From Cricetomys ansorgei (taxonomy: Eukaryota; Chordata; Mammalia; Rodentia; Nesomyidae): a DNA stretch of 64,000 nt. The stretch lies in NCBI GenBank assembly GCA_026225945.1, contig JAMJFZ010003163.1, positions 25,229,001 to 25,293,000 on the forward strand, written 5' to 3'. Of this stretch, positions 34,060 to 47,000 are shown one piece after another. The notes below the pieces were generated by a model. It was given only the letters and a program-made list of their open reading frames with translations. It was not told the origin of the DNA and did no database searches. Positions within the stretch are counted from its first letter, which is position 1; every line of letters starts with the position of its first letter. The translations under genes and the position numbers were made by a program.

Positions 34060-37000
34060 GTAAGAACCCGGGGAGGGACGTGGTGCGGACCACGCCCGCA
34101 GAGGGGGCCTGCAGGTGGGGGAGACGCACACGGCCTTTGGGGGGGGGGTGAAGGCTGGCCCGGACTGGAGAGCCTGGGAAGAGAGCGGGGCTGGCAGGCT
34201 GCCACTCCCGGGCTGGAGATCTGCAGCGCGCCTCTTCCCAAAGCCCTGCGCGCACAGGGCTGGTGGCCGCTCCGCATCCCGAAGCCGCCCGGGGCACCCG
34301 CACGCTCTAGCTGGAGTCTCTGCGGCCGCTTCCGCAGCCCCCAGCCCTCGCCTCCAGTCTTTTCGGCCGCGCGGATTCCTCGAGAGCCGGGTCTGCGCGC
34401 CGTGGGCTTTGCGAGTGATTGGGGGGGGGAGTGCTGCGGGTGGGGAGAGCTCAGGAGGAGCGGGAGTCCCGCAGCGCTCGCGCTTTGGTGACAGCCTGCG
34501 TCGCCCCGCGGGCCAGGATGGTTGGGGGATGGGTGTGAATTGCCCCGGGAGATGACCGGTTGCAGAGGTGCTTCGGTGACTTTCTTGCGCTGAAGCATTC
34601 CCACGCCAGGGTGGGGTCTGAGGGACAGACCCTATCTCCCGAAACACTTTTCCCACCAGCGCCCCTACACCCAGGCCTGGGTGAAACAGGGTAGACTCCA
34701 CGCCTCTTTTCTCTGGGAGCCGGGCTGACGTCCATATGCTGGCCGCTCTCAGGATTGGTCCTGCGAGTGACCAGGCGCGGTCTCCTCGCACAGAGTCACT
34801 ACCTCCTGCCCCAGTCTATTCCTCCCCCCCCCCCCCGCTAGCACCAGTTCGGTCACCCCAGGGTGTCATCCAACTTCTAAAGATAATTTCTTATCATCCC
34901 TGGGAGAAAGGGAGACTAGGTGTGGAGTCTGGAGAGAGGAGCTGCGTCTTCCTTGTAGGCTTTGTGCCCTTGGGCTGCCTGAGAGACTCAGAGTTGCTTG
35001 CTTCTATTTGCAGACAGCCCAGTCCGCCATCCCAACCCTGGAGACTTCTCCACTTCTCTGGTCACTTGAGAGATTTTTTTTTTCCCCAATGGAAGTCTGT
35101 CCCCTCCCCAACCTACTTTAATAAAACTTTGGGAGAACCAGTTATACCTCACACCTATTCCTGCAGCTGCTTGGCCCTCTTCCCCTATCAGGTCATAGAG
35201 TTGCAGGGAGCAAATCTGTACCAACCCAATTCACAAGGGCTAGGGGCAGAGGGAGACAGATGGCTCCTGCTGGTAGGGATTGTGTTTGCCTGTGACCAAG
35301 GTGATGCCTCTAGAGCAGATGCCAAAGAATTTCAAGTCTCAGATTTGCTGTAGTGAATTTGCAGCCTTCAGCCAAGCTGGAATTTGGTGGTTGTGCATTG
35401 TGAATGGGCCTCTTAGATGGCCAGGAGCTGAGTACTGGGACCTGAGGCTTGGGGAGCCACATGTCATTTCCTCTGCCCCATCTCCTCCAACTGAGAAAGC
35501 ACAGCTAAGTGTACCCACAGTCCACCACCTCCACGGACGGGAGCCATGGTGGCCCTAGCTAGGATTGACTCTTGGGACACAACTTTGGCTGTGGCTGGAA
35601 GGGACTCTGAAATGTTCCGTGTTGGAATGCACGTGGATGGAAGACTACAGACAGGTGTCTTAGTCCCTAAAGTTGGCTTTGAAGCACAGGCCGCACTGGG
35701 AGACCCCCTCAAGAGTGGCCATAATCAGGTCCATAAAGAGACCCTAGGCTGGCCGGACTATCTGCTCAGCCTAGCCCTGTTACCACTGTGTAGTATCCAG
35801 ATCCTTTTTTTTTTTTTTTTTTCCTTTAAGAAATGCTCTTGTTCTCACCTGAAGGAGTCCACAGCTCCTGACCTGTGGTCAGCTCATGGCTATGAGTACC
35901 TTGGTAACTGAGCATAAGCATCCCCCTCCCCCACTCTCCCAGGTGGCAGCCACAGGAATTCACTAGACTGAGGAACCAGAGAAACTGGCCACATACCTGC
36001 AGCTGGCCCCCAGTAACCTGCCTTCCTGAGCTACTCTGTCCTACCCTCTCCCATTTTTCTCCCCTGGGTTGGTACTGTGTTCTAGAACTCTACCTGGGGG
36101 AGATGCCAGCCCGTTGTCCCATCGGGATCGTGTCCTGCTCTGTGGCTATTAGACCTGGCAACCTGAGCACTTTTGCTTTTTACTAGAGAAACTCTCTTCC
36201 TCCCACCCCTTCCGGAGACTTAACACTCTCAGCCTGTCCTGTGGAAGTGACTCAGGCTGCCAGAGTGCACAGGCGTGGCGCCACCGGCACCGAAACTGGA
36301 CATTCCCACCTTCCCTGACCGTGTCACAAGTCTTCCTGCCCTGTCTGACCATGGAGGGAGATGCACAAAAGGAACCTGGGGTCACAGTCTGTGCCAGTGA
36401 TGGTCCCTCTAGGTCCCTTGTATTAATGTTCCTACTTAACTGTAGAGGCCCAAGGTCTTCCCTAAAGGGAAGGTTCATGTCAGGCTCATAGCAAGGATGA
36501 CTGGGAGATCACGTCTCCACCACACGTTCTCAAGATGGGGGAGAACTGTTGTGTTGGACACAGCTGAGGACTGGGATTAGATGTGGCTGATGTCCCATCA
36601 GCCCTTAATGTGTCACGGTGTTTGGGACATCCTTGGGCCCACTGATCAATGACCTCCTTGTGTGTCTTCATCAGAACGGTATATGGGTCTGGCCTGCCCA
36701 CTGGGACCCCTAGATACACACACTTTCTATTGCCCCACTCCAAGGAGGGAGGAGACTTCTGAAAGACACCCCTGAATGTGGACAGGAAATATGCCTGTAC
36801 CCTCTCTCCTAAAGATTTTCTTCATAAGTACAGTAGCCCACCAGCCAAGTCTCTCATGCCAGCTCAGAATGGCATGCTGTGAACATGGAAAAGTCCTTTC
36901 CTTCTGCATGTATCGTTCTGGCTGTCCCTTTGTGACCCTTCTGTGGCTGGATCCAGATGGTCCTGGCCATTGTCACCCTGCTGGGAGTTTGACTTCTGCC

Positions 37001-40000
37001 TGAGGGTGGCCATGGTAATTCCTGTTCCCTAGACTCCTGGGTCAAAGGTGGCATCCTCAGTGTCACCCCAAGACTTAGGTGGACCCTGAGGCAGGAACAG
37101 AACCCCATGACCATTTTACTTGGGTACAGTGTTCTGTGAGTCAGCAGAAACCAAGAGGGGTTGGGGATATTCTGCTTGGATACTTCTTGTCAAGTGGGTC
37201 CTGAGGATACCACAGATCAATGCAAGGCCCCGGCACTCTGAGAGAAGGTAGCTGAGCACATTAGCACCTTCTTGCTTGAAGAGCTCCCCTGGAGGACTTG
37301 AGAACTGGGGCTCCTGAGCACTGCTCCCCCAAAGGATACATGCTCTGTGAATGCCTAGAGAGCAGCAATCATGGGGTTAGGCCCTCTGAGAGAGGAGGTG
37401 ACAGCTTGTGCAGCCCTAGGCAAGTATGGCAGACTTGGGTCTGCTAAGAGACAGAAGGGGTACTGAATCCCACCTGCCTCACAGAGACAGGAGGAAATAA
37501 ACAGGAAGCCTGGCTCTACCCTCTCTGCTGTCAGGAGAGGTTAGGATAGTTGGGTGAGGAGCTGCGAAGCAGCCATCACCCAGTTTTGGAGCCCCTCCAT
37601 GTTTTATAGCTACTGATGGCTGAGCCCCTAACAGCTTCCAGCCTGGAAAGTGGGGTCTGAATCAACTCTCTAATGCTGAACACAGACCTGGGTACCATGG
37701 AGAGGTGAGGACCCCAGCTCCATGCCTAGCACTTAACAGCTTACAGCCCTTGGTAAAATTAATGGCTAAGAAGCAAATGGCATTCATTCCTGGCAAGTTG
37801 TTGAACCTGTCTGAACTTCAGTTTTCCTGCCTGTAAAATGGGAATAGCTATAGTATCTGCTTGATGGAGTTGTGGGGAAATTTGTTCTGTTTATAGGCAA
37901 TGCTGGGAATGCCACCCCAAAGGTTCAGGGGTTATTTCAATACCTTCATCATACTAATTCTATCCCAGAACATTCTAGAAGCATTTTCACATTTCTTCTT
38001 CCTTCTTAACTCTTTGCATATGGAGGAGGAAACTAATCCCTCCAGGTGAAAGAAAGTACCTCAGGTTACACAGCCATGGACTGGGCTTTTGAACTGGGGT
38101 TTGAACCCAAAACCTTCTCTCTTGGAGGCCCAAATTGGGTTAAAGGTCAAATCCCTCTGAGTTTCTGCCTTCTGCTAAGAGGAGTCTGGCTGAGACTGAC
38201 CCAGATGGGAAGGTCTCAGGGGTTCTGCCAAAGCTGCCCTGTTCCCTACCCACTCCACCCAGATCCTGCCCTGGCCAGCCCCATCTTGGAGCTGTCACTT
38301 GCAAGGGAAGGTCCAGGTGATACTCAAGGCCTGGTCCCTAGCCAACATTGAAACCTCCTGGCAAGCAAGGCCCCTTCCACCCAGCCCACCCCTCCCCGCC
38401 CACAGGCCAAAGGGCCTGTTTGTTTTTCCTTCAGGTTAAGGCTTGTGGGGCGGGGGTTGGGCTGCCTCCTCCTTCCTGCTTCCCGGGTTGGAAGTCCCCA
38501 GAATCATCACGCACAGCTTTCTTTAAGACCCAGAGTGTAGTTGGGAACTGGTGGTACTGGCCTGTAATCTAGGATCCCTGGGGAGCCGAGGCAGGAGGAT
38601 TCCAAGTTTAAGGGCTGCCTGGGCTATAAAGTGAATGCAAGGTTGGGCAACTTAGTGAGACCCTGCTTCAAAATACAAAGTAAAACATAAACAAAAACAG
38701 AACAAAACAAAAGGTCTGGGATAGTCTAGAATGTTATAGCATGTTCTAGGCTCTGTAGTCAATCAGTCCTCAATTCTGGGGGCAGGGAGACTCATGGGCT
38801 GGAGAGGGGGGTGAGAGGGAGAGAGGGAGGAAGATGGCTTAGTGAGTGGGTAAGAGTGCTTACTGCAGAGCACCCAGAGTTCAGTTCCCAGCATCCCATC
38901 AGGCAGCTCACAACTATCTCTAAGCCCACTGGCTCCCAAGAGCACCTGAACTCATGTTCACATGCGCACAAACACATACAATTTTTTTTTTTTTTTTAAA
39001 GAGACTCATGGCGGTCCGGGTATGATAACACGTTTATAATCCCAGAATTTGGGAGGCTGAGGCAGAAGGATCTCAAGTTCATTGTGAGAAGTAGATAAGG
39101 CTTCCCAAATGCACGTGTCCTAGAACTGTTTAAATGGGCCATGCTACCACTGGGAGTATCAAGCAACAAGAATTAGATATAGTCTCATCAGTCCCTTCTT
39201 TGTGACAGAGTCTCTCTACGTAGCCCTGACTAGCCTAGAACTTACTATACAGACAAGGTTGGACTCGAACTCTGAGTTGGCATTAAAGGCACATACCACC
39301 AAGTCCAGCTAGTTCTCTCTTCCTTTACTGGCCTTGTGCCTAGTCCTTCAAGCTTTGTCCTGTGTCGCATGACGCCATTTTGCAGAGATGGGAAATGAGG
39401 TTCGGAATCGTCTTAGCCACGTCAGTTTCTCGGAGGCCTTTAATATGGACAAGCAACCAGGGTCCAGGCAGAGTTGTCACCATAAAGTACAGCCTTGGGG
39501 GAGCTTCCTGGGGGTCTTGTCTGACAAAGGGTCAGGATACCTAGGGCTGTCTAAGTGCCCTGTCTCTGCAGGCGTGCCTGCCGAATGGATCTGTGACCCT
39601 GCCTCAGGGAAGTGACTGGGCTTGGTGACTTTGGAAACCACCACTACACCCTGTCATTCCCAGTGAGCTAGGATGCATCTTGCAAGCCCTGTCTCTTGGA
39701 GGGGTGGGGGGGGAATATGTCTGTCCCAGAACTAACTCTATTCGAAACCTGTTCCTTTTTGTATGGCCGACAGCAGAGACTGGCAGAGCCTGGGTTTGTT
39801 CCCAAGAATGCTCTGAGGCAGAGTGTGTGAGAAGGGAAACCCCCCCAAGACCTTGGAAGGTCTGGGGCTGATCTATCTTGATGGTCCTGACAAGCTTCCC
39901 TTTGTATCTGGCTGGGCAAAGCACGCCCAGAGCTACTCAGATTCCAGAGAGAGCTGAGGTGAGAGACAAAGCAGAAGCCTGTGGTTGTCTTTATCACCTG

Positions 40001-43000
40001 GGGCCTGATAAGGGCCCTGGGGGAGGAAAGTCGGTGCTACTGGTCAGACCCCTGGTGTAAGCACCAGGAGCTGGCTGTGGTAACAGCGATGGCTCTGGTC
40101 CCAGCCCCCTCTCCAATAGCTGCTCCAGGCGCAGCATTGATCTGGGATCTGGCAGCTCTGTCTTCAGACAAGCCCTCCCTGCAGGCTTGTCTCCCTCCAT
40201 ATTGCTTCCAACAGACCTCAGGGAGGGCAGCCTGGCTCAGTGCCCAGACCCAGCCAGAGACATGGGTGTGGGGAGGACTGGGTGTACAGCACCCTGCAGT
40301 CCCTAAGAAGGGCCAGAGCTCAGCATACCTGTCTTAGGCTAAGGAACTGGTAACACTACAGACACCTCCTGCACCAGGTCTATCCCAGATCAGCTGTGTG
40401 GCTCTGAGTAGGCAACACACTGGCCTCTGAACTTTGCTCCCAGAACAGTGACAATGGATACATATTTATCTTTCAGGAGTGGTTGTGAGCATTAAATGGT
40501 CCACAGAAGATTCTCGGTTGAGGATCAAGAATTCCACTTATGACTTGCCTGAGGTCAGCCACTCACCTACAACGTCAATAAATATTTATAGGACAGAGGC
40601 TGAAGCTCAGGGCAATGGCTAGGACTGCCACGACTCTAGGGTCTCAAGAACACCCCACATACACACTCTGGTCTACAGATGGGAGAGGCCTCATGGCCCA
40701 GTGGCTCTCATGGAAAGGGTAACAAGCCCCAGGTTAGGATCCTACCTTTACTCTGCCCAGTACTGACTTCTGTGCCTCGGTTTCCCCATCACAGGAGCAC
40801 AGCTTCATCTGCTTGGCTCTAGGTGACAAAGAGGAATAGGAGACACCATGTACAAGGGACAGACACCATCAATAGGAACAGGGAGGGTTTGAGCCGTCTC
40901 TCACTTGGGGACCTTGGTACTGTCTCACCATTTGTTCTGAAGAGGCAGAGCACCCTGGTTACCTGGGGCTCAGGTGACCGAGCTGCCTATCACTATGAGG
41001 CAGTAGCGTCTGCCATGTGCACACTGACTAAGCTGTCTTCCCAGCAGCGTGGCTGGCCTCTAGAACCTGCCATAGCCAGTACTGCTGTGGTAAAGCACTT
41101 ACTTCCAACACTAGGAAGGGAAGAAGCCCCAAGGTGGTGTCTGCCGCCACTTGGCAAATTTGTGGACACTTGGTGTTCAGCCACCCTGATCCCGTGTTTG
41201 CCAGAGGCAGGCCGGTCAGCAGCTTAGCCTCATGTTGGGAAAACAGCTACCAGCCTGTCCAAAGGGGTGTCACCCATCATCTTCACCCTAGTGGTGGCTG
41301 TGAGGCATGGCTGGAAGGGAGATGGAAACCCTCTTCTTCCTGGGGACTAAAGGCGTTTAACTATATGGAGGAGGGCCACCTGGCTCCCTTGGGACCTGCC
41401 TGACAGTCCGTGAGCTGGCTCTGGGATGAAGCAGCTCCTCTGCCAGGTCTCTGCAGATCTCTGGAGCTCTTTGGAGCTCTTTGCTGCAAACAGGCCAGCT
41501 CCTCTCCCCTCCCTGCCCAGGAGCCCCTCCTGAGCCTCTGTCCCCAGCCCGCTCCTCTTAGAGCTCTGTAGACAGGCTAATCAGCCCCTCCGTGGCTCTG
41601 ATTGCTTGCACTGGAGATATTTTTACTTTATGCAAATAAGTGATATGAAGGTGCCCTCATTGTCAGCAGCCAATCCCAGCACACACACACACACCAGCTC
41701 CGTGCTTTTTGCCATTAGCCTGGTGGCTTTGTCCATTGGCCCTGTCTATGAGGCTTCAGGAAAACTGTCCTAGTGAAGTGGGCCTGCCATAGCAGCTTCA
41801 GTGAGGTTTCAGTGCATGGGAAGAACTAAGACATTGTTGCAGCATTACTACCATGCGGGTCAGAGGGGTCTGAAGAGAGTCCTGGGGAAACTATGGGTTG
41901 CTCCCTCCTCCCCCAGCTGCCTTGGGCTATGGGTCTGCTTGCCGGTGGCCAGTCTCACCAGAAGCCTGGCCCTCTCAGTCCTGTTGGCATAAACAAGGTT
42001 GCCAGCCTGAGCCCCTGGTCTCTGATCATCCATAACATTTACAGGGCACTTTGACCCTTGACCTTTGCAGAGCCTCACGGACAAAGCAGGCCCCAATTCA
42101 GCCCCTTTTTATTGAAGACAGGCTTAGCCCTACTCGGGACACTTGTTTCTCAGCTCCAGGCCTCTGCTTGCTGCTCAGTCACCCTCCAAGTTCCTGGGGC
42201 CTCTGAGTGGGACTGCAAGCCAGCCAGGCTGGGACTTGGCTCAGCAGCTCTCTGCCCATCAAGCTTGGGCACTGCTACCCTGGGCAGAGTGAGGCAATAT
42301 GTCAATGTCAGCCCAAAGCATCTCCTATGTCCAGCTACTGCCTTGCCTTAGGGATCCCTCCGTGTATAGCTTTCCCCTTCTAGAATCACCTAGAAAGTGG
42401 GTCTTCCGCGTGGCCAAGTAAACGTGAGAAGAACGAGGAGGCCTCTGCTTCCTTGCTTCCGCCTGGGTGGCATCCCCTCGCCACTTTGAGGACATGAGAC
42501 AGGCTGGTCTTTCTCAGCGTTGCTCAGAGTCACTCGCCGGAGTTGCGACTTCAGGCTTCTGGTGCATTCATGGATATGAGAGCCGTGACGCTCTCCCCGA
42601 GTCTCCCGGGAGACCATAAGCTCTAGATGGCCCTGTCTCCCACAGCCCCCAGCTCTCACGCCATCTGGCACAGTCAGACTGAACAGGAACATCTGGCAGA
42701 GTGAGTGATGGGTTGGTAGACGGTAGGACGGATGGATGCACGGATGGGATTTGCCTGGCAAGTTCTAGAAGGGAGCTGAACACACTCATTATATACTAAG
42801 TCTTTTTCCTGGGGCTGTGCCCCTCAAACCTTACCCTAGTTTTATCTAGAGTTATCTGAAAGGAGGGAACCTCAACTGAGAAAATGCCTCTGTAAGATCT
42901 GGCTGTAAGGCATTTTCTTAATTAGTGATTGATGGGGGAGGGCCCAGCCCATTGTGGGTGGGGCCATCTTTGGACTGGTGGTTTTGGGTTCTATAATAAA

Positions 43001-43955
43001 GCAGGCTGAACAAACCATGGAGAGCAAGCCGGTTAGCAGCACCCCTCCACCCCTGGAGGCTCCTGCCTCCAGGTTCCGGCCCTGCGTGAGTTTCTGCCCT
43101 GACTTTCCTCAGTGATGAACAGTGGTGTGGAAGTGTAAGCCAAGTAAACTCTTCCCTCCCAAGTTGCTCTAGTCATGGTGTTTCATCACAGCAATAGGAA
43201 CCCTAAGCAGGGCAGCACATAACAGCACATTTGCTTCTATTTGCAGATGAGGGGACAGATCCAGTGTAGACAATAGGAGCTGGAGCTGTGGTCCCATTGG
43301 TAGAATGGTTGCCTAACATGCATGAAGCCCTGGGTTTGAGCCACTGCATGAAAACGGGTGTGGTAATCTTGGGAAGTGGAGCCAGGAAAATAAAGAGTTC
43401 AGGGTTATCCTTGGTTTCATGGCAAGTTGAAAGCTAGCCTGACTAGAGACCTTATTTCAAAATAAATAATTTGTGGCAGAGCAGGGACTAGGCTTTTAGG
43501 GCACATCCTGCTCGAGCCTGTCTGCTCCCACTCTTAGATGCTCCAGGATCTGCTGGTTTTCCTACCTAGTGAGACCTCAAGAGATTTCTGAACATGGGGG
43601 GCCAATGAGATGGCCCAGCAGGTAAAGGCGCTTGCCATCAAGCTAGGTGACAAGTTTGATTCCTGGGACCTGCATGGTAGAAGAAAACTCACCTCTTCTG
43701 ACCTCTGTGTGTATACTATGGCAGGCATGCCCACACACACACAAAATAAATAAAGCCAGGCATGCTTGCATGCACCTTTAATCCCAGCACTCAGGAGACA
43801 GAGGCAGGCTAATCACTTATGAGTCTGAGGCCAACCTGGTCTACATAGGAAGTTCCTAGACAGCCAGAGCTACCTATAATAGAGAGACTTTGTTTCCAAA
43901 AAAAGAAAGCATGTGTGTGTGTATATCTGTGTGTGTGTGTGTGTGTGTGTGTATA

Positions 43956-43988
<33 letters not shown>

Positions 43989-44025
43989 ATCTGTGTGTGT
44001 GGATCTGTGTGTGTGTGTGTGTGGA

Positions 44026-44058
<33 letters not shown>

Positions 44059-47000
44059 AAAAGCAATTGCTGTTCTTGCAGAGGTCCTGGTTCAGATAGC
44101 TCACAACTGTCTGTAACTCTAGTTCCAGGGACTCTGACATCCACTTCTAACCTCTGTGAGCACCAGGCAGTCACGTGGTACACATACATTTATGCAGACA
44201 AACACTCCTACACTCAAAATAAAAAGAATTTGAAAGAAAAGAGAGAGAAAGAAAAGGCTCATGTCAGGGAAACTCACAGGCTATCACACACTGTTGTGTG
44301 AAACAGTCACACTGTTGGACTGCCTTCTAAATATTTATGTTTAAGCCCATAGATTTGTGTTGGTCTTACTTTGCTCAGAGGAGCCTCTTTCTGCAGTGGG
44401 TGGTGCTTGATGCAGAGGCTCATAACTGGTCAAAGGGCCAAGTGTGAGAAACTGAGTGTTTAGCTGCGGGTGAATCATCTATATTAACAGGGATTGGTGG
44501 AAGAGTTGTGAAATGCTGACTTTCAGACACAACATGTCTGTTGAGCACGTCAGCTCAGGTGGTTACCTGCGTAAGATCAAGCCAGTCAAAATCCCAACGT
44601 GAGTGGGCATATGTTCAGAACGCATTGGATAAATGTAAGAAATTTTCAAAGAATAAATAAAAGTCTTTTTTTTTAAAGTGGTGCTAGAGAGGTGGCTCAG
44701 CAGTTAAGAGTATGTTTGCTCTTGCAGAGGACCAGACTCAGTTCCCAGCACCCATATTAGGCTCATGGCTGCCCGGAGGTCCAGAATCCAGCACCCTCTT
44801 CTGGACTCCATGGACACCTTCATGCACACACACATAACTAGAATTTTTTTTAATTAAAAGGAGGGACTGGGGAGATGGCTCAGCAGTTAATTTGCTGCTC
44901 TTGCACAGGACCAGAATGTGTTCCTTAACACCCACAGCTGTGTGACTCACAGCTGTCTGTAATTCCAGCTTCAAGGGATCCAGTGCCCTCTTCTGGCATA
45001 CACACACACACACACACTCACACACACACACTCACAAAGAGGGAGAAAGAAAGAAAAATAAAAGTTTAACAACGAGAGATTTGAATACTTGAGGATCCCC
45101 AGCATCCTGCCCGGAGCAGAAGGGTCCCGCCCTGGAGGGGGCCAGGGAGGAATGTCCCAGGCAGCAAGCACAGTACTTCAATGACCCTGAGGCTAGTGGG
45201 TTGTAGGAGTGAGGCTGAGGTGGGCTTGGTGCTGGGGGTTTATAGGCCCTGGAAGAACTGAGTTTTCCTTTGAGTTGGGAGATCTTGGGGGTTCTGAGCA
45301 ATGACTGAGCAGGCCTGGTTCGGCTTCTTTGCAGAATTGGCTGCGGCTCTATGGCTACCTGCCCCAGCCAAGTCGCCACATGTCCACCATGCGCTCTGCC
45401 CAGATCCTGGCTTCCGCCCTTGCAGAGATGCAGAATTTCTATGGGATCCCTGTCACGGGTGTGCTTGACGAAGAGACAAAGGCGTGAGTCCCCCCCCCCC
45501 CCCGCCGTGTGACCTTTCCCAGACCCCGTGGGCCTCCCCCCCTCCAGCCTGCTCTGAGGAGTCTTTGGTATATGGAGTTTCCAGAGGAGAGTATACTAGA
45601 TAAGGAACGGCGAATGAGTTGGTCTTCATGCTGTTTATTGTTTAGCATGGCAGCCTGAAGCCTTATGTTAAGAAAGATAAGACAGGGGCTGGAGAGTTAA
45701 GATTGCTGACTGCTCATGCAGAGGACCTGGGTTCACTTCCCAGCCCACACTCGACAGCTCACAACCACTGTAACTCCAGTTCCAGGGGATCAGAGAGGGC
45801 CTCGACAGGCGCCTGTATGCACATGGTGCAAGCACACATACATACACATAAACAAAAAAAATAAACATTTAGAAAAAGAGAGAGAAGGTTGATGTAATCC
45901 AGCTTTGACAGGAAGAGCATCATGTTCGATTAGTGATGTCTGCCACAGGCATGGGAATGGGGAGGTGCAGTACAGAAGCCCTGGATGGGACAACCTAGCT
46001 AGGCCTTGCTCTACTCTATTAGAAGTGATAGGAACTATGGATATATTGAGAAGCACAGAGCTTGACATACTCAGGCCAGGAGGCCTCAAGAACCTTCATC
46101 TCATGCTTGGGTTATCCTTGGAACATACCTTTTGAGTCACTGCTGAGCATTCAGTCTTCTTAAAATGGGTCTCTTTACCCACTATTCTGAAAGACAAACA
46201 GAGTCTCCAACCCCTAATACATCCCTATAAGGAAAAACTGGGAAGCAAGAAGGGATTGGAAGGAGGTAGACTGCCTGGAAGATGGGACCTGTAGCCGAAT
46301 CCTCTATGTCTGTGGTCCAGGTGGATGAAGCGGCCGCGCTGTGGGGTGCCCGATCAGTTTGGGGTACGTGTGAAAGCCAACTTGCGACGGCGGAAGCGTT
46401 ACACCCTGACCGGAAAGACGTGGAACAATTACCACCTGACCTTCAGGTATGGGCCCAGCTGCACAAGGAGCTGCCTTGCCCCTCTCAGAGAGGCTCAGAC
46501 TTCCTTTCCCAGAAGCCCACCAGAAAGTCTTACTAGCTATGCTGATGGTCCCATTTCACATTCTAGGAAGCTCCCCTCCATGGAAGGCCAGGTCTCTCTC
46601 AAGCAGCTCCTGCTTGGTCCTTTCCTGGCCCCATCTGGCTGCAGGCTAGACTAGCCTCACGTAGCCAGATGGGCTCTTGAGTCAGTATGGTCAGTAGGTG
46701 TGGGAGTCAAGTGTCCATCAAGAGCAAGGCAGTGCATGATCTTCAAAAACACTGTTTTGGATAGCCCCTCCTTGTCCCGGAGTTTTTGAGCTGAAAGTTC
46801 CCCAAAGGCTCCCCATCTGATCCAGGTGAGGAGTGGCTGCCTTGTCCCCAAGCTCCCTCTCCTGGGAGAGAGCACCTCTGGCTTTTACTAGAGCCTCAGA
46901 TGCAGGAGCAAATTCATGCTCTGCCCAGTCAATTCCCCCTTTGCAGTTTTTGCAAGTCCTCACCAGCAGCTCAGTCCAGTCCACGGGGATGGCGTGGGCT

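Larger units (their letters stand above)
34060..45334 (+). other. Mmp15: Mmp15 intron 1
   Basis: An 11.3-kb intron. The first 400 bases are CpG island, and 34824-34836 is a C13 run. The rest to 38.5 kb is largely unique with two MIR-like pieces. SINEs cluster at 38.54-39.32 kb and 43.27-45.07 kb, a high-copy rodent repeat lies at about 42.84-43.22 kb, and 39.3-42.8 kb is mostly unique. No internal exon was recognised. Confidence 0.65.
45484..46320 (+). other. Mmp15: Mmp15 intron 2
   Basis: Starts with a donor followed by C14 and contains a forward B2-type SINE (about 45687-45880); otherwise unique. Confidence 0.75.

Noticed and set aside
33256..34791. Long minus-strand ORF (511 codons) across the Mmp15 promoter and exon 1
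   Set aside because: It is Arg/Pro/Ser/Ala-rich, lies entirely in CpG-island sequence where stop codons are rare, shows no domain, and is antisense to a well-supported exon.
43809..44301. ORFs of repeated Thr-His or Cys-Val residues
   Set aside because: They are translations of the (TG)n/(CA)n array.
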